A DNA stretch of 64,000 nt from Oscillatoria sp. CS-180 (GCF_028330965.1 NZ_JAQMUB010000011.1:30473-94472); one strand, 5' to 3'. Positions 19,023 to 28,552 are shown, numbered from the stretch's first letter. Notes: generated by a model not told the origin, from the sequence alone. Program-made: numbers and translations.

Positions 19023-20429
19023 ATGAGCAAGGGCACGCTTTTTGATAAGGTTTGGGATTTGCATACAGTCGGCACACTTCCATCGGGACAAACCCAGCTT
19101 TTCATTGGCCTGCATTTAATTCATGAAGTTACCAGCCCTCAAGCATTTGCCATGTTGCGAGAGCGGCAGCTCAAGGTCATGTTTCCAGAGCGCACGATCG
19201 CTACAGTAGACCACATCGTGCCAACGGATAACCAGGCGCGTCCGTTTGTGGACGTTTTAGCCGAAGAAATGATGCAGGCACTGGAAAACAACTGTCGCGA
19301 GAATAACGTTACTTTTTACAATATCGGTTCGGGTAATCAGGGTATCGTTCATGTCATTGCCCCCGAACAAGGTCTCACCCAGCCTGGAATGACGATCGCC
19401 TGCGGTGACAGTCATACATCGACTCATGGAGCCTTCGGCGCGATTTCGTTCGGCATTGGAACCAGTCAAGTGCGTGATGTTCTTGCCTCTCAAACCTTGG
19501 CTTTGGCTAAGCTTAAGGTCCGGCGTATTGAAGTGAATGGCACTCTTGCCCCTGGCGTTTATGCCAAAGATGTGGTTCTTCACATCATTCGTCAGCTTGG
19601 TGTGAAAGGGGGCGTGGGCTATGCTTACGAATACGCTGGAACAACCATCGAAGCGATGTCGATGGAAGAGCGGATGACCCTTTGCAATATGTCCATCGAA
19701 GGGGGGGCTCGCTGCGGCTATGTCAACCCAGATGTCGTGACCTATGACTACTTACGAGGTCGCAAATTTGCACCTGGTGTGGAGCAATGGGATGAGGCAG
19801 TTGCTTGGTGGGAAAGCATTCGCAGCGATGCTGATGCTGAGTACGACGACGTTGTTGTGTTTGACGCAGCTGACATTCCGCCGACGGTCACTTGGGGCAT
19901 TACACCGGGTCAGGGAATTGCCATAAACGAGCATATTCCAGCGCTGGATGATGTCGAAGAGAGCGATCGCGCGATTGCCGAAGAAGCCTATCGATATATG
20001 GGGCTACAACCGGGCACGCCGATTCAAGGGATTAAAGTGGATGTCTGCTTCATTGGGAGCTGCACGAATGGTCGTTTAAGTGATCTGCAAGAAGCCGCAA
20101 AGATTGTCCAGGGTCGCAAAGTGTCTAAAGCTGTAAAAGCCTTTGTTGTTCCAGGGTCAGAGCGTGTTAAACAAGCGGCTGAAGCTGAAGGATTGGACAC
20201 GATTTTTGAGGCGGCTGGATTTGAATGGCGAGATGCTGGCTGTTCGATGTGTTTGGCGATGAATCCTGATAAACTTCAGGGCGATCAACTGAGCGCTTCT
20301 TCTTCTAACCGGAACTTCAAAGGTCGTCAGGGATCTTCCTCCGGGCGCACGCTGTTGATGAGTCCAGCCATGGTTGCCGCCGCGGCGATCGCCGGCCAGG
20401 TCGAAGACGTTCGCACGTTGCTTACATAG
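19023..20429 (+). CDS. leuC: 3-isopropylmalate dehydratase large subunit
   Basis: Aconitase-family enzyme of leucine biosynthesis that interconverts 2- and 3-isopropylmalate together with LeuD; 468 residues. The [4Fe-4S] ligands are in [11 protein letters not shown] and [32 protein letters not shown] and the C-terminal [12 protein letters not shown] are family signatures. An in-frame TTG at 18990 would add 11 residues, but [14 protein letters not shown] at 19023 is the usual N-terminus. leuD is not downstream in this window, so the two subunits are encoded at separate loci. Confidence 0.96.
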   Translation: MSKGTLFDKVWDLHTVGTLPSGQTQLFIGLHLIHEVTSPQAFAMLRERQLKVMFPERTIATVDHIVPTDNQARPFVDVLAEEMMQALENNCRENNVTFYNIGSGNQGIVHVIAPEQGLTQPGMTIACGDSHTSTHGAFGAISFGIGTSQVRDVLASQTLALAKLKVRRIEVNGTLAPGVYAKDVVLHIIRQLGVKGGVGYAYEYAGTTIEAMSMEERMTLCNMSIEGGARCGYVNPDVVTYDYLRGRKFAPGVEQWDEAVAWWESIRSDADAEYDDVVVFDAADIPPTVTWGITPGQGIAINEHIPALDDVEESDRAIAEEAYRYMGLQPGTPIQGIKVDVCFIGSCTNGRLSDLQEAAKIVQGRKVSKAVKAFVVPGSERVKQAAEAEGLDTIFEAAGFEWRDAGCSMCLAMNPDKLQGDQLSASSSNRNFKGRQGSSSGRTLLMSPAMVAAAAIAGQVEDVRTLLT

Positions 20430-20552
20430 ACATCTGCATCTGTAAATTGGCTTCGCGTTAATTAATTATTAAACTTAGTTTCGCCCTATCTTAAGAACCA
20501 TTGTTGAAGATGACTGGTAGGAATATCTATCAGTTCAACTTGGTACTCAAGT

Positions 20553-21311
20553 GTGAGGCAAGGTGTTCTGCAGGAAGCCCTTCAGCCAGCTAGAGGGCAG
20601 GTCAGATATTTTTGTGATGTTCTCCGGGAAAATCCAACTGTGTTTGCAAAACCCTCTTTGCTTCCAAGCCCTGCCGTAAATTCTCATCGCCACGATTTTG
20701 TCGCAGTGCTAGAGCAACTTTATCGGGAGCGTACGCTGACTCCCTACACGGCGGGGCGAACGATTCCCTTACGCCTCAATGAAGTTCTTATCGTCTGTCG
20801 TGGAGTGGTCCAGCTGTATACGATTCAGCAGGATGGTAGTGAGACGCTGCTGGGTTTAGCGGGACCATCAATGCCAGTAGGTTTGCCACTGACGGTGGTT
20901 GATCCCTATTGGGCGACAGCATTGACTGATGTCGATGTGCTGCCTCTTCCGATGACGGAAATTGAGTCTTCACCGCTGCTGATGGCCGGTATTTGTCGTC
21001 ATCTTATGCTGAGGCTTCAGCAATCAGAAGCGTGGTTGGCCATTTCAGGAAAGCGATTAGTTGCAGATCGGCTAAGGCAGCTATTGCTGCTGATTGCTCA
21101 GGACTTTGGTCAGGTTGAAACCTGCGGCGTACGAATTCCAGTCAAACTAACTCATCATCAGTTGGCGACTGCGATCGGAACCACTCGCGTCACGGTCACC
21201 CGCTTGCTGAAGGAATTTAAGGAAGAGGGCTGGCTACAAACTCAACAGCGATATCTCATCATTCAGCTAGAGCAGCTCCACAACAGCAGCTGGTCTCGAA
21301 TGTATGCTTAG
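20553..21311 (+). CDS. Crp/Fnr family transcriptional regulator
   Basis: About 252 residues: an N-terminal cyclic-nucleotide-type beta-barrel (residues about 50-140, TLTPYTAGRTIPLRLNEVL, CRGVVQLYTIQQDGSETLLG), a dimerisation helix, and a C-terminal helix-turn-helix (LTHHQLATAIGTTRVTVTRL) followed by a wing. The barrel lacks the full phosphate-binding cassette of true cAMP receptors, so it resembles the NtcA-type paralogues common in cyanobacteria. The DNA-recognition helix is similar to that of NtcA, but the gene is not ntcA by its N-terminus. The start is uncertain: the frame opens with GTG at 20553 without a strong ribosome binding site. Target genes are unknown; leuC is upstream. Confidence 0.8.
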   Translation: MRQGVLQEALQPARGQVRYFCDVLRENPTVFAKPSLLPSPAVNSHRHDFVAVLEQLYRERTLTPYTAGRTIPLRLNEVLIVCRGVVQLYTIQQDGSETLLGLAGPSMPVGLPLTVVDPYWATALTDVDVLPLPMTEIESSPLLMAGICRHLMLRLQQSEAWLAISGKRLVADRLRQLLLLIAQDFGQVETCGVRIPVKLTHHQLATAIGTTRVTVTRLLKEFKEEGWLQTQQRYLIIQLEQLHNSSWSRMYA

Positions 21312-21327
21312 GGTACTGCGCCCAGAC

Positions 21328-22251
21328 CTATGAAACTTGCCAATGCCAATGGTTGTCATAAAGTTCGATGTAGCGCCAGAAGAGCTGCATCGAATGAGCC
21401 GATGACGCTTCTTCGGACGGGTTAGAGTGCTGCGATCGCTCTAAGCTAATCTTTGAAAGCTGGCTCAGATAGGGTAGGTCTTCTAACATCGTTAAGCTGG
21501 AAGCAATGATAAGGATGGCTTTCAAGAGTTCCCTCGGCCATTGCAGATCGGTAAACATTTGTACCGAGAGAATGTGCTCCTCTTCATTCAAGGGCAATAC
21601 GCTGAATAGAACGTGAATACACTTCTGTCGGTATGCCGGAACGCGCAGTTCAATTTGATAAGGCGTATGTAGAATCAAATCGACCTCCACGCTGGGATTT
21701 CGCCACATCCTCAGGATGTTGGTTGATGAATCTAATACCGTTCGAAACCGCATCATGCCTCCGGTTTCGGTCTTTTGGAACTGACTAACTTTGGTGACCT
21801 TTAAGTTACCGAGACTGAAACGGTGAATCTCTTCGAGATGCTTGAGATTCAACAGGTGATAAATCTGGCACTGATGGGAAAAAGGGAGTCGATATTTCTG
21901 CTGAGCAACACAAGGCGCAGGTAAAGTTACGCCAGAAAAGCGATCTTCTATGGGCTGAGGCAACTCGATGGAGTCAGTCTCGGAAAGTCCGTGGGGGTTG
22001 GCAGCCATACCCACAATAAACCAGATCGATAGAGCTGCTAACGCAACCATACAGTGAGAAGACGCGGTAACTGCTGCAGCGCTTCCACCGAATGCTGCTA
22101 AGCCTCGATCAATCGCCCCATAGAGAAACGCTGGAATACCTAGCAGCCAAACACCACACATAAAGATGTTGCGCTTCAGAAAGTCTGCGATCGGTAAAGT
22201 AGGGCGGCTGATCCTTTCTAAATAGCTCTCGGCATGTTGAAGCTGATGCAT
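21328..22251 (-). CDS. Membrane protein of unknown function
   Basis: A 307-residue protein I do not recognise. Two hydrophobic helices lie at about residues 29-48 (NIFMCGVWLLGIPAFLYG) and 66-85 (HCMVALAALSIWFIVGMAA). A soluble domain of about 200 residues follows, mixed alpha/beta, with VEVDLILHTPYQIELRVP and an aromatic C-terminus (LFWRYIELYDNHWHWQ). It is convergent with the Crp-type gene (16-base gap between stops) and divergent from the AI-2E transporter gene. No catalytic motif or lipobox is seen. Probably a thylakoid or plasma membrane protein with a cytoplasmic or lumenal domain. Confidence 0.7.
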   Translation of the reverse strand: MHQLQHAESYLERISRPTLPIADFLKRNIFMCGVWLLGIPAFLYGAIDRGLAAFGGSAAAVTASSHCMVALAALSIWFIVGMAANPHGLSETDSIELPQPIEDRFSGVTLPAPCVAQQKYRLPFSHQCQIYHLLNLKHLEEIHRFSLGNLKVTKVSQFQKTETGGMMRFRTVLDSSTNILRMWRNPSVEVDLILHTPYQIELRVPAYRQKCIHVLFSVLPLNEEEHILSVQMFTDLQWPRELLKAILIIASSLTMLEDLPYLSQLSKISLERSQHSNPSEEASSAHSMQLFWRYIELYDNHWHWQVS

Positions 22252-22673
22252 AGATGCTCCTTCCCAGAGCCAAACATTAACAAATCTAAACTGACGTTAA
22301 TTAACTTTTTGTGAAGTTGCCCTCGTCCTGACGGCAGATATCTTCCACAGCAAAAAATAATAGATTCGTACTATAACCTTAGCCATCTAGTTCTTATGCG
22401 CCCAATCGCATTCGGAGGCTTAGCGTATCGTCAGAGGGTTCGCTGTCTTCTGTTAGGTCTAGCTTTCAGTGTCCTTGTCTATGCCTAAATTCTTGCAAGC
22501 TTGGCAGCCCTTACAAACTGATGGCTCCCTTTCAGATGAACCTCTATCACTTGGCTCCTTCATTTCTTTCGGCAGACAGAGCTACAAGACCAGAGTGAGT
22601 ATGTAACCTCCTAGTAAGCCATATGCCTTCAGTCTAAATGTGGTTTTGCTGCTCTCGTAATCATCTAGGAAAC
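22252..22673. other. Intergenic region with one doubtful micro-ORF
   Basis: About 420 bases between divergent genes. The only notable feature is a 30-codon frame at 22396-22488 (+), MRPIAFGGLAYRQRV then a hydrophobic end LLLGLAFSVLVYA. It has no Shine-Dalgarno sequence and matches none of the small photosynthesis subunits I know. The region must hold promoters for both flanking genes. Confidence 0.35.
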
Positions 22674-23726
22674 ATGACGACTTCTTTGAATCAGTGGCCC
22701 AAGTTGCCAAAAGCGCAGGGCAAGCTTGTTTCCACTTTGATGATTATCATTACGGTCATCCTGAGCATTCATATTCTGAAATTGACTCGCCCTGTAGTCT
22801 TGCCGATCGCCTTCGCGTTCTTCATTGCGGTCTTGGCAGCTCCTCTACAAGAATGGTTGGAGCGGCATTTGCCGAAGTGGGTCAGTATGGTAGTCGTGCT
22901 GCTGGTGTTCGGTGGCGTGGTGGGCGTTTTCGTTGGAGCGGTCATCCTGAGCTTAGAACTCATCGAACCCAAGCTGCCTGAGTACGGAGATCGTTTGCAG
23001 CAGCTTATACAGTCTGCACAGGCTTGGTTGAGTAGCTATGGTTTACCTATGGGTGAAAATGGCCAAACCAACGGAGCTATTTCTCAACTGCTACAACAAG
23101 CACTTGGTGGAGTGCAGTCATTGTTAGGAGTACTGAGTTTGTTAGTGTTGGTGGCCTCTTTTTTAGCGCTATTGCTGTTGGAGATTGGTCAGTATCGCGA
23201 TCGTACGCAAAAAGCTTTTCCTGGCAAGGCAAGCGATCATATTATTCATGCCGTTTCTAGCATGGGTAACAAGTTGCGTCGCTACTTTATGGTGGTTGCA
23301 TTTACCAGTTTTTTGACAGGCATTTTAACGTCGGCTTGGTGTCTAATATTAGGCGTTGACTTAGCCTTTGTATGGGGATTGTTGGCCTTCATACTCAACT
23401 TTATCCCTACGCTAGGCTCAATTATTGCGGCAGTTGTTCCAGCTCTTGTAGCAACTTTGTTTCAAGGACCTGCAATTGGTGCGGCAACTTTAGTCGGTTT
23501 AGCCATTATTCAAACAATCTTGGGTAACTTTGTTGATCCTAAGTTGCAAGGCAAGTATCTGAAACTTTCTCCCTTTGTAGCTCTCCTATCGATTGTCTTT
23601 TGGGGTTGGGTTTGGGGAATTCCTGGAGCCTTTTTAGGTGTGCCAATGACTGCCGCAATTGTATTGTTTACTAATGAGTTTGAGTCTAGTCGATCTATTG
23701 CCATCATGCTAGGAGGAACAGATTGA
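22674..23726 (+). CDS. AI-2E family transporter (PerM-like)
   Basis: Polytopic membrane protein of 350 residues with the family layout: paired N-terminal helices (LVSTLMIIITVILSIHIL, PIAFAFFIAVLAAPL), a central region with a helical extramembrane segment, and C-terminal helices. Family motifs include LNFIPTLGSIIAAVVPAL, GNFVDPKLQGKYLKLSPFVALLS and GIPGAFLGVP. The family includes proposed autoinducer-2 exporters and Na+/H+ antiporters, so the substrate is not predictable. An ATG at 22638 in frame exists, but AGGA six bases before the ATG at 22674 and the downstream sequence support the later start. Confidence 0.88.
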   Translation: MTTSLNQWPKLPKAQGKLVSTLMIIITVILSIHILKLTRPVVLPIAFAFFIAVLAAPLQEWLERHLPKWVSMVVVLLVFGGVVGVFVGAVILSLELIEPKLPEYGDRLQQLIQSAQAWLSSYGLPMGENGQTNGAISQLLQQALGGVQSLLGVLSLLVLVASFLALLLLEIGQYRDRTQKAFPGKASDHIIHAVSSMGNKLRRYFMVVAFTSFLTGILTSAWCLILGVDLAFVWGLLAFILNFIPTLGSIIAAVVPALVATLFQGPAIGAATLVGLAIIQTILGNFVDPKLQGKYLKLSPFVALLSIVFWGWVWGIPGAFLGVPMTAAIVLFTNEFESSRSIAIMLGGTD

Positions 23727-23758
23727 TTGGAGTATGTCGTGTTTAAAGTATGATGTGG

Positions 23759-23880
23759 CTAGTACCGCTGCGCGAAATTCAAAGATTTAAAATTGAGAAT
23801 ACTCTGCGAGAAGAGCAAAACTCTACAAAACTAAGACAGATAGGTTTCCTCGTATTTTGAAGTGAGCATATTTCTGCTTC
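23759..23880. repeat. Dispersed repeat family A, copy 1
   Basis: Matches 34342-34487 over its whole length with scattered changes: starts CTAGTACCGCT, contains one 38-base hairpin-type unit (ACTCTGCGAGAAGAGC...), and ends near TTTCTGC. It lies in a 604-base intergenic region (23727-24330) in which I see no gene. The second copy carries two such units in tandem. Confidence 0.85.
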
Positions 23881-24330
23881 AAGACCAATGGACTGCTAGA
23901 TGGTGATTAAAACTCTATAGACGGCTTTTTTTAGATCCTCTTCTACCTAATAATTTATAGGCATATTTCTATGGATCTATTTCATTAGGAATAGACCATA
24001 ACAAAGAATTTCTATCAACAATCAAACCTATAGGCAGATACCGACTATCGGCAGAGTTTATAGACTTGACCTCAGAGTTCATAGAGAGATTTTTTTGGAC
24101 TTGTAGGACCAGTGAATGTAAGCAGTTTCGAGGGTTGTAGCGTCGCCAGTTCCATGAGGACAAGCCGGCGAGCTGTTTAGCGATGTGCTAGGTGCCTGGA
24201 TCGATTAGGTACACAAGCCTAGAGGGCTAAAGCTATCAATACCTATTGAAGCGAGTGTAAAGATATCGAGCTGAGTCGTTCAAAGAACATAAGAGTCTCA
24301 CTACGAATTGATGTCATTGAAGAGGACTTT

Positions 24331-24855
24331 ATGAAGACCTTAAAGCAGTTTTTAAGTAAGATTTCAATGCGGCACTTGTTGGCTACTTTCTTAGCAGGGG
24401 TACTTGTGCTATCTAGTGTTGCTTGCAGCAATAGCCCAACAACTTCAAAAACAACAGTGCCTCAAACACCTACCGTTCGTGGAACCGTTGATACGCCTCA
24501 GGCTGCCAACCCTAATTTGGCTGACCAAGGAATGTACCCTTATAAAGATACACAGCGCGACACAACTGTTGCTGATGCAAAAGCAGATCGATCGATTAAG
24601 CAAGCTGAGCGTCGTCGCCGTCAAAAGCTTCAAACTGGAGGCTATGTAGATGATGTAGCTCCAGCTAAATCTATTAGGGAACAAGCTAAGGATATTGGTC
24701 GCTCTGCTGAGCGTGCCGCTGAGAACGTTGGTGATTCAACTCAGCGAGCTGCTGATAATGCTGTTCAGAACACCAAGAAGGGTTTGCAAAATTTGCGAGA
24801 AGGTGCCAGCGACGCTGCTGAGCGCGCCGCTGATACGATCGATCCAGCAACCTAA
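24331..24855 (+). CDS. Lipoprotein with LEA-like amphipathic repeats
   Basis: A 174-residue protein with a lipoprotein signal: positively charged start (MKTLKQFLSK), hydrophobic core and lipobox VLSSVAC with Cys at about residue 31. The mature part begins with a Ser/Thr-rich linker. It then has a basic stretch (KQAERRRRQKLQ) and a C-terminal region of amphipathic A/E/R/N-rich segments (AERAAENV, TQRAADNAV, AERAADTI) with an approximately 11-residue period like LEA-type or YtxH-like proteins. GAGGA precedes the ATG. Probably membrane-anchored and possibly desiccation- or stress-related; function is inferred from composition only. Confidence 0.75.
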   Translation: MKTLKQFLSKISMRHLLATFLAGVLVLSSVACSNSPTTSKTTVPQTPTVRGTVDTPQAANPNLADQGMYPYKDTQRDTTVADAKADRSIKQAERRRRQKLQTGGYVDDVAPAKSIREQAKDIGRSAERAAENVGDSTQRAADNAVQNTKKGLQNLREGASDAAERAADTIDPAT

Positions 24856-25012
24856 TGTCTAGGCTTTTGGTAGCAGATGGGACTTGCGCAAAAGGGCAAC
24901 CCGGTAAGAACGAGCTGTCCATAAAAGCATCAATTCCATAATTTAGGCGTGAGTAATAAAGTCGTGCTTAATTGGGACATGAGTTCGCTGCCCACAAGAT
25001 TTTAGTGTTATG

Positions 25013-25045
25013 AGCGGGAGCAGTAGGTGTGCTGCTCCCGCTTTT
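25013..25045. terminator. Terminator between lipoprotein gene and ABC transporter operon
   Basis: A perfect 11-base-pair stem (AGCGGGAGCAG / CTGCTCCCGCT) with an 8-base loop and a following TTTT on the plus strand. It is 158 bases past the lipoprotein stop and 132 bases from the end of the convergent substrate-binding protein gene. Confidence 0.8.
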
Positions 25046-25176
25046 GCATAGATTCGACAAGGAGGGTTAAAGGGGCCAAACAATCGTCAACTGCCTGGCT
25101 CCCCTAATATCCTAAATAGATTTCAAGCTGTCATATGGAGTCGTCCCCGTACCCTAAATTCGAACAATATTGAAAT

Positions 25177-26103
25177 TTAGAAGGAGGGAACTTGTAGGGG
25201 TTCGCCAAACCATTCTTGAGAGAGACGTTCAAAATCCCCTGAAAATCGCTTGTGACGGATAAATACGTTAACCCACTCCAACATATCGAGATCACCGCGA
25301 CGAACACCGATATAGCAAGGGGAATTTTTCATCACAAACTTGTTTTCAATGCTTGCATCTGGATTATCCTGGATGACCTTTGCCGCGATGGTGTTACCCG
25401 TGGCGATGAGATCGACTTGATTAGCAAGCAGCGCTGATATGGTGACGCTGTTATCTTCAAAACGCTTGATCTCAACGCCTTCAGGTGCTTTCTCAGATAC
25501 TTCTAAGTCTTCCAAGGCACCTTGAGTCACACCGATGGTGTATCCACTTAGATCTCCATAGCTGGAAACATTGGCATCGGTTGGCCCATAAATTCCGGAA
25601 AAGAAAGGAGCATAAGGCGTCGACGAAAAGTAGATGGATTTTGCCCGTTCAGGCGTTGCGCCTAAGCTGGAAATAACCAGATCAGCCCGACCAGTTTGTA
25701 GATAGGGAATCCGGTTGGTGCTAGTTACCGGAATGAGTTCCAAGTCAACCTCTAGATCCTCTGCGATGAGTTGGGCTACATCGACGTCATAGCCTTGAGG
25801 GTCACCGTCTGTCCCCACTGAGCCAAAGGGTGGACTGTCTTGGGGAACGGCGATTTTAATAGCACCAGCACTCAAGACACTATCGAGGGTTCCCCCCGCA
25901 ACTGAAACCTCTCCTTCAGGAACCTCGGTTTGAGCATTAGCGACATCGCTGCCTGCAACGTCTTGAGAGGTGATAGAGCCGCCGGAACAGGCCACAATTC
26001 CGATCGCAAATAGCCCGCTTAAGACCAGCGCCGCGATCGCCTTTCCTCTGGCGGCACGCAATCCCAACTTTTGAATCAGTGAACGAAAAACAACATTAAC
26101 CAT
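25177..26103 (-). CDS. Amino-acid ABC transporter substrate-binding lipoprotein
   Basis: Periplasmic solute-binding protein of family 3, 308 residues from the ATG at 26103. That ATG has GAGG about seven bases upstream; an in-frame start at 26172 would run back into the permease gene. Lipobox GIVAC lies near residue 39. The domain shows IKIAVPQDSPPFGS, GYDVDVAQLIAEDL, DLVISSLGATPERAKSIYFS and a C-terminal IRRH-type segment (NVFIRHKRFSGDFERLS). The family binds polar amino acids. It is the last of three genes transcribed on the minus strand after two permeases. Exact ligand is not predictable. Confidence 0.88.
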   Translation of the reverse strand: MVNVVFRSLIQKLGLRAARGKAIAALVLSGLFAIGIVACSGGSITSQDVAGSDVANAQTEVPEGEVSVAGGTLDSVLSAGAIKIAVPQDSPPFGSVGTDGDPQGYDVDVAQLIAEDLEVDLELIPVTSTNRIPYLQTGRADLVISSLGATPERAKSIYFSSTPYAPFFSGIYGPTDANVSSYGDLSGYTIGVTQGALEDLEVSEKAPEGVEIKRFEDNSVTISALLANQVDLIATGNTIAAKVIQDNPDASIENKFVMKNSPCYIGVRRGDLDMLEWVNVFIRHKRFSGDFERLSQEWFGEPLQVPSF

Positions 26104-26129
26104 AGCTAACCTCGTAGAAAAAAATAGTT

Positions 26130-26783
26130 TTAACTGCCGTATGCGAAACGACTTTCCAGCCGTTTGCTCCACAGAGACAGGGGGAAGCAGAGACAGAAGT
26201 AAATAACGGCGGCAAAGGAATAAACCAAAAAGGGTTGGAAGGTAACATTACTGATAGAAGACGCTGATCGCGTTAACTCAATAAAGCCAATGACTGACGC
26301 CAACGACGTTCCTTTGATGACTTGTACAGCAAAGCCCACCGTGGATGGGATGGACAGCCTCACTGCCTGCGGCAATATCACCTTTATGAGTTGCTGAAAG
26401 TACTTCATCCCCAGCGCTCGTGAAGCTTCCCATTGACCCAGCGGCACGGCTTCGACTGAACCTCGCCAAATATCGGCCAAATACGCACTGGTGTAAGTTG
26501 TCAGGGCAATGCTGGCAGCCGCCCAAGCCGATAAATTCCAACCAAATAGAACAGAGATGCCGAAGAAGACCAAAAACAACTGCATCAGGAGTGGAGTGGC
26601 TTCGAAGAACTCGATGTAGAGTGTGCTGATGCCTTTGATAATTGGATTTGGGGAAATTCTCATCAACATCAGCAGAAAGCCAACGATGCCGCCGCCAACA
26701 AACGCGATCGCTGATAGTGCGATCGTCCATCTTGTTGCTATCAACAGATTGGTTACGATTTGGGCCAGCGTAAAGTCCTGCAT
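26130..26783 (-). CDS. Amino-acid ABC transporter permease (second)
   Basis: HisM/GlnP-type inner membrane permease, 217 residues from the ATG at 26783, chosen because GGAG lies about nine bases upstream and the longer frame overlaps the preceding gene. The conserved EAA-type loop reads EASRALGMKYFQQLIKVILPQAVRLSIPS. The N-terminal TRWTIALSAIAFVGGGIVG is a family start. It lies 16 bases after the first permease and 26 bases before the binding-protein gene, so all three are one operon. Confidence 0.9.
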   Translation of the reverse strand: MQDFTLAQIVTNLLIATRWTIALSAIAFVGGGIVGFLLMLMRISPNPIIKGISTLYIEFFEATPLLMQLFLVFFGISVLFGWNLSAWAAASIALTTYTSAYLADIWRGSVEAVPLGQWEASRALGMKYFQQLIKVILPQAVRLSIPSTVGFAVQVIKGTSLASVIGFIELTRSASSISNVTFQPFLVYSFAAVIYFCLCFPLSLWSKRLESRFAYGS

Positions 26784-26799
26784 AATTGTCGCTCCAGCA

Positions 26800-27474
26800 C
26801 TAACGAATGTATTGAGTAAAGGCAAAAAACCGCTTTTGAATTAGGAACGCCATCCCTTTGATGCACCACACTAGAACGACATAAATGAGGGAAACCGTTA
26901 GATAGACTTCAAAGCTGCGAAACGTTCGGGACTGCAAGTAATTGCCCACGAAAGTTAATTCCTCAGCGGAAATTTGAGAGACCACACTGCTAAAAAGGAC
27001 CGCAAGAACCACTTGACTCACTAAAGCCGGATAGATTTTGCCTAACGCTGGAATCAAAACGATGTGACGAAAGATTTGCAGTTTCTTGAACCCCAAAGAC
27101 ATTCCCGCTTCAATCTGTCCTTTGTCAATGCCCTCAATCCCGGCTCGAATGATTTCTGTCGAGTAGGCACCAAAGTTGATCGCCAATGCTAAGACGGCAG
27201 CTTGCCAAGGCGACATTCGGACACCCACGCTGGGCAACCCAAAGAAGAAGAAGAAAAGCTGAATTAAGAACGGCGTATTGCGAAAGAACTCAACATAGGC
27301 TGTGGCAACCCATTTCAGAAAGCGATTTTCAGATGTGCGACATAGTGCTCCGGCAATACCTAATACAAGGCCGAAGGCGATCGCGACCACCACAATTTGA
27401 ATAGTCAGAAAAATACCTTGGATGAAGAAACCAATATTGTTAAAAACAACGGAAAACTGTGGTGTGTAGTCCAT
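26800..27474 (-). CDS. Amino-acid ABC transporter permease (first)
   Basis: HisM/GlnP-type permease of 224 residues with about five membrane helices. GIFLTIQIVVVAIAFGLVLG begins the conserved domain; YVEFFRNTPFLIQLFFFFFGLP and the EAA loop (EAGMSLGFKKLQIFRHIVLI) are typical. It heads a three-gene operon with a second permease and a binding protein, which together would form a heterodimeric channel. The ATPase gene is not in the operon or nearby. The upstream region (27475-28108) must contain the promoter. Confidence 0.9.
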   Translation of the reverse strand: MDYTPQFSVVFNNIGFFIQGIFLTIQIVVVAIAFGLVLGIAGALCRTSENRFLKWVATAYVEFFRNTPFLIQLFFFFFGLPSVGVRMSPWQAAVLALAINFGAYSTEIIRAGIEGIDKGQIEAGMSLGFKKLQIFRHIVLIPALGKIYPALVSQVVLAVLFSSVVSQISAEELTFVGNYLQSRTFRSFEVYLTVSLIYVVLVWCIKGMAFLIQKRFFAFTQYIR

Positions 27475-28108
27475 GGACTATAGGACTGATAGAGAACATC
27501 TGCATACTGTATACAACATACCGATGGACTCGATTAGTATTTGTGTATTCTGATACGGCTCTTCCTGGAGGTTTTGGCAGGAGCAAAGCGTTTCTAGAGA
27601 TTCAACAATACTCTGGTGAGTTTTTTGAATTCAGTACGAGTCTCTTGAAGGTGAAATGAATCTAGATGGCGATTGCTAATAAGGTCGCCCACAAACCGTC
27701 ATCCATTCAATTCGGGATCGCAAATCGAAGGACAAAATTTGTCTACCAGCACAAAGGAGAATGGCACAAGCGCTAGCTCGAATTTTCGCTTGTGTGAATT
27801 TTATTCACCTCCACGACCTAAATTCTCTCAGGCTGAGAGGAAAAACCTGAACAGGTGGTGAGCAAACATTGAGCAGATTGTAAGGATGTCCACTAACTTG
27901 GTAGATGTCTATGCGGAAATGCTTCCAATCTGATAGGGGATCAAGTTCGTCTCTGGTAGTTTCTGGAAAGAAGAGACATCTGATTAGACTTTTGTATAAG
28001 TCTCGATGTCATCGGAAGGCAACAAATTTGTTGGGTGCTCTAATGATGTATCCCTGACTCCTATACAATAAATGCAAAAGCCATTTTCTACCTGCTATTA
28101 ATAAACTC
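27475..28108. other. Divergent intergenic region without genes
   Basis: About 630 AT-rich bases between the ABC operon and the thioredoxin-like gene. A short palindromic stretch near 27508 (GCATACTGTATAC) lies upstream of the permease start. An open frame at 27673-27861 has no support. A TATACAAT box near 28063 could serve the thioredoxin-like gene. No RNA gene was recognised. Confidence 0.4.
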
Positions 28109-28513
28109 ATGTCCTTAACGGCGAATGAATCAACTTTTGCAGATGAAGTCCTGGGATCAAAGATTCCTGTAATCGTTCACTTTTGGGCACCCTGGTGTGG
28201 AGTCTGTCGGCTGGTGGAGCCTTTGTTGCAAAGTTTTCAAGACGAATGGCTAGGAAAGCTTCGTCTTGTCAACGTTAATGCAGATGACAATCTCAAGTTA
28301 GCTAACCAATATCGACTTACGACGTTGCCAACTTTGATGCTGTTTCAAAACGGCTCTCTTTGTCACCGAATCGAGGGATTTAATGGGCGAGACGATTTAA
28401 AGATGTCATTGAGTGATTATCTACAGCGTCTGACGCCTGATATTTATCCTTTGAAGCACATGAAGCAGACCATCCGCATTCCTTCTTTCAGCGAAGTCTC
28501 TAATGTTGAATAA
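28109..28513 (+). CDS. Thioredoxin-like protein with CGVC active site
   Basis: Thioredoxin fold of 134 residues. The active-site segment is HFWAPWCGVCRLVEPLL, with Cys-Gly-Val-Cys in place of the usual CGPC. The conserved cis-proline lies in YRLTTLPTLMLFQNG, and GFNGRDDL follows. The C-terminus has about 25 extra residues (IYPLKHMKQTIRIPS). Loss of the CxxC proline generally changes the redox potential of thioredoxins. Cytoplasmic; no signal peptide. Partner proteins unknown. It stands alone. Confidence 0.87.
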   Translation: MSLTANESTFADEVLGSKIPVIVHFWAPWCGVCRLVEPLLQSFQDEWLGKLRLVNVNADDNLKLANQYRLTTLPTLMLFQNGSLCHRIEGFNGRDDLKMSLSDYLQRLTPDIYPLKHMKQTIRIPSFSEVSNVE

Positions 28514-28552
28514 TACTCAGATTTTGCAGTTGTCCCGACATTGCCTGGTCTG

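Noticed and set aside
22396..22488. 30-codon frame with a hydrophobic end
   Set aside because: No Shine-Dalgarno sequence and no match to known small photosynthesis subunits. Mentioned in the intergenic entry only.
23727..24330. Possible CRISPR or REP array
   Set aside because: Only one repeat unit is present here and there are no regularly spaced identical repeats; it belongs to a dispersed repeat family.
27500..27525. NtcA-like GTA-N8-TAC site upstream of the amino-acid permease
   Set aside because: The spacing is seven, not eight (GTATACAACATAC), so it does not fit the consensus.
27673..27861. Open frame of 62 codons between the ABC operon and the thioredoxin-like gene
   Set aside because: No ribosome binding site, no motif, and random-looking composition.
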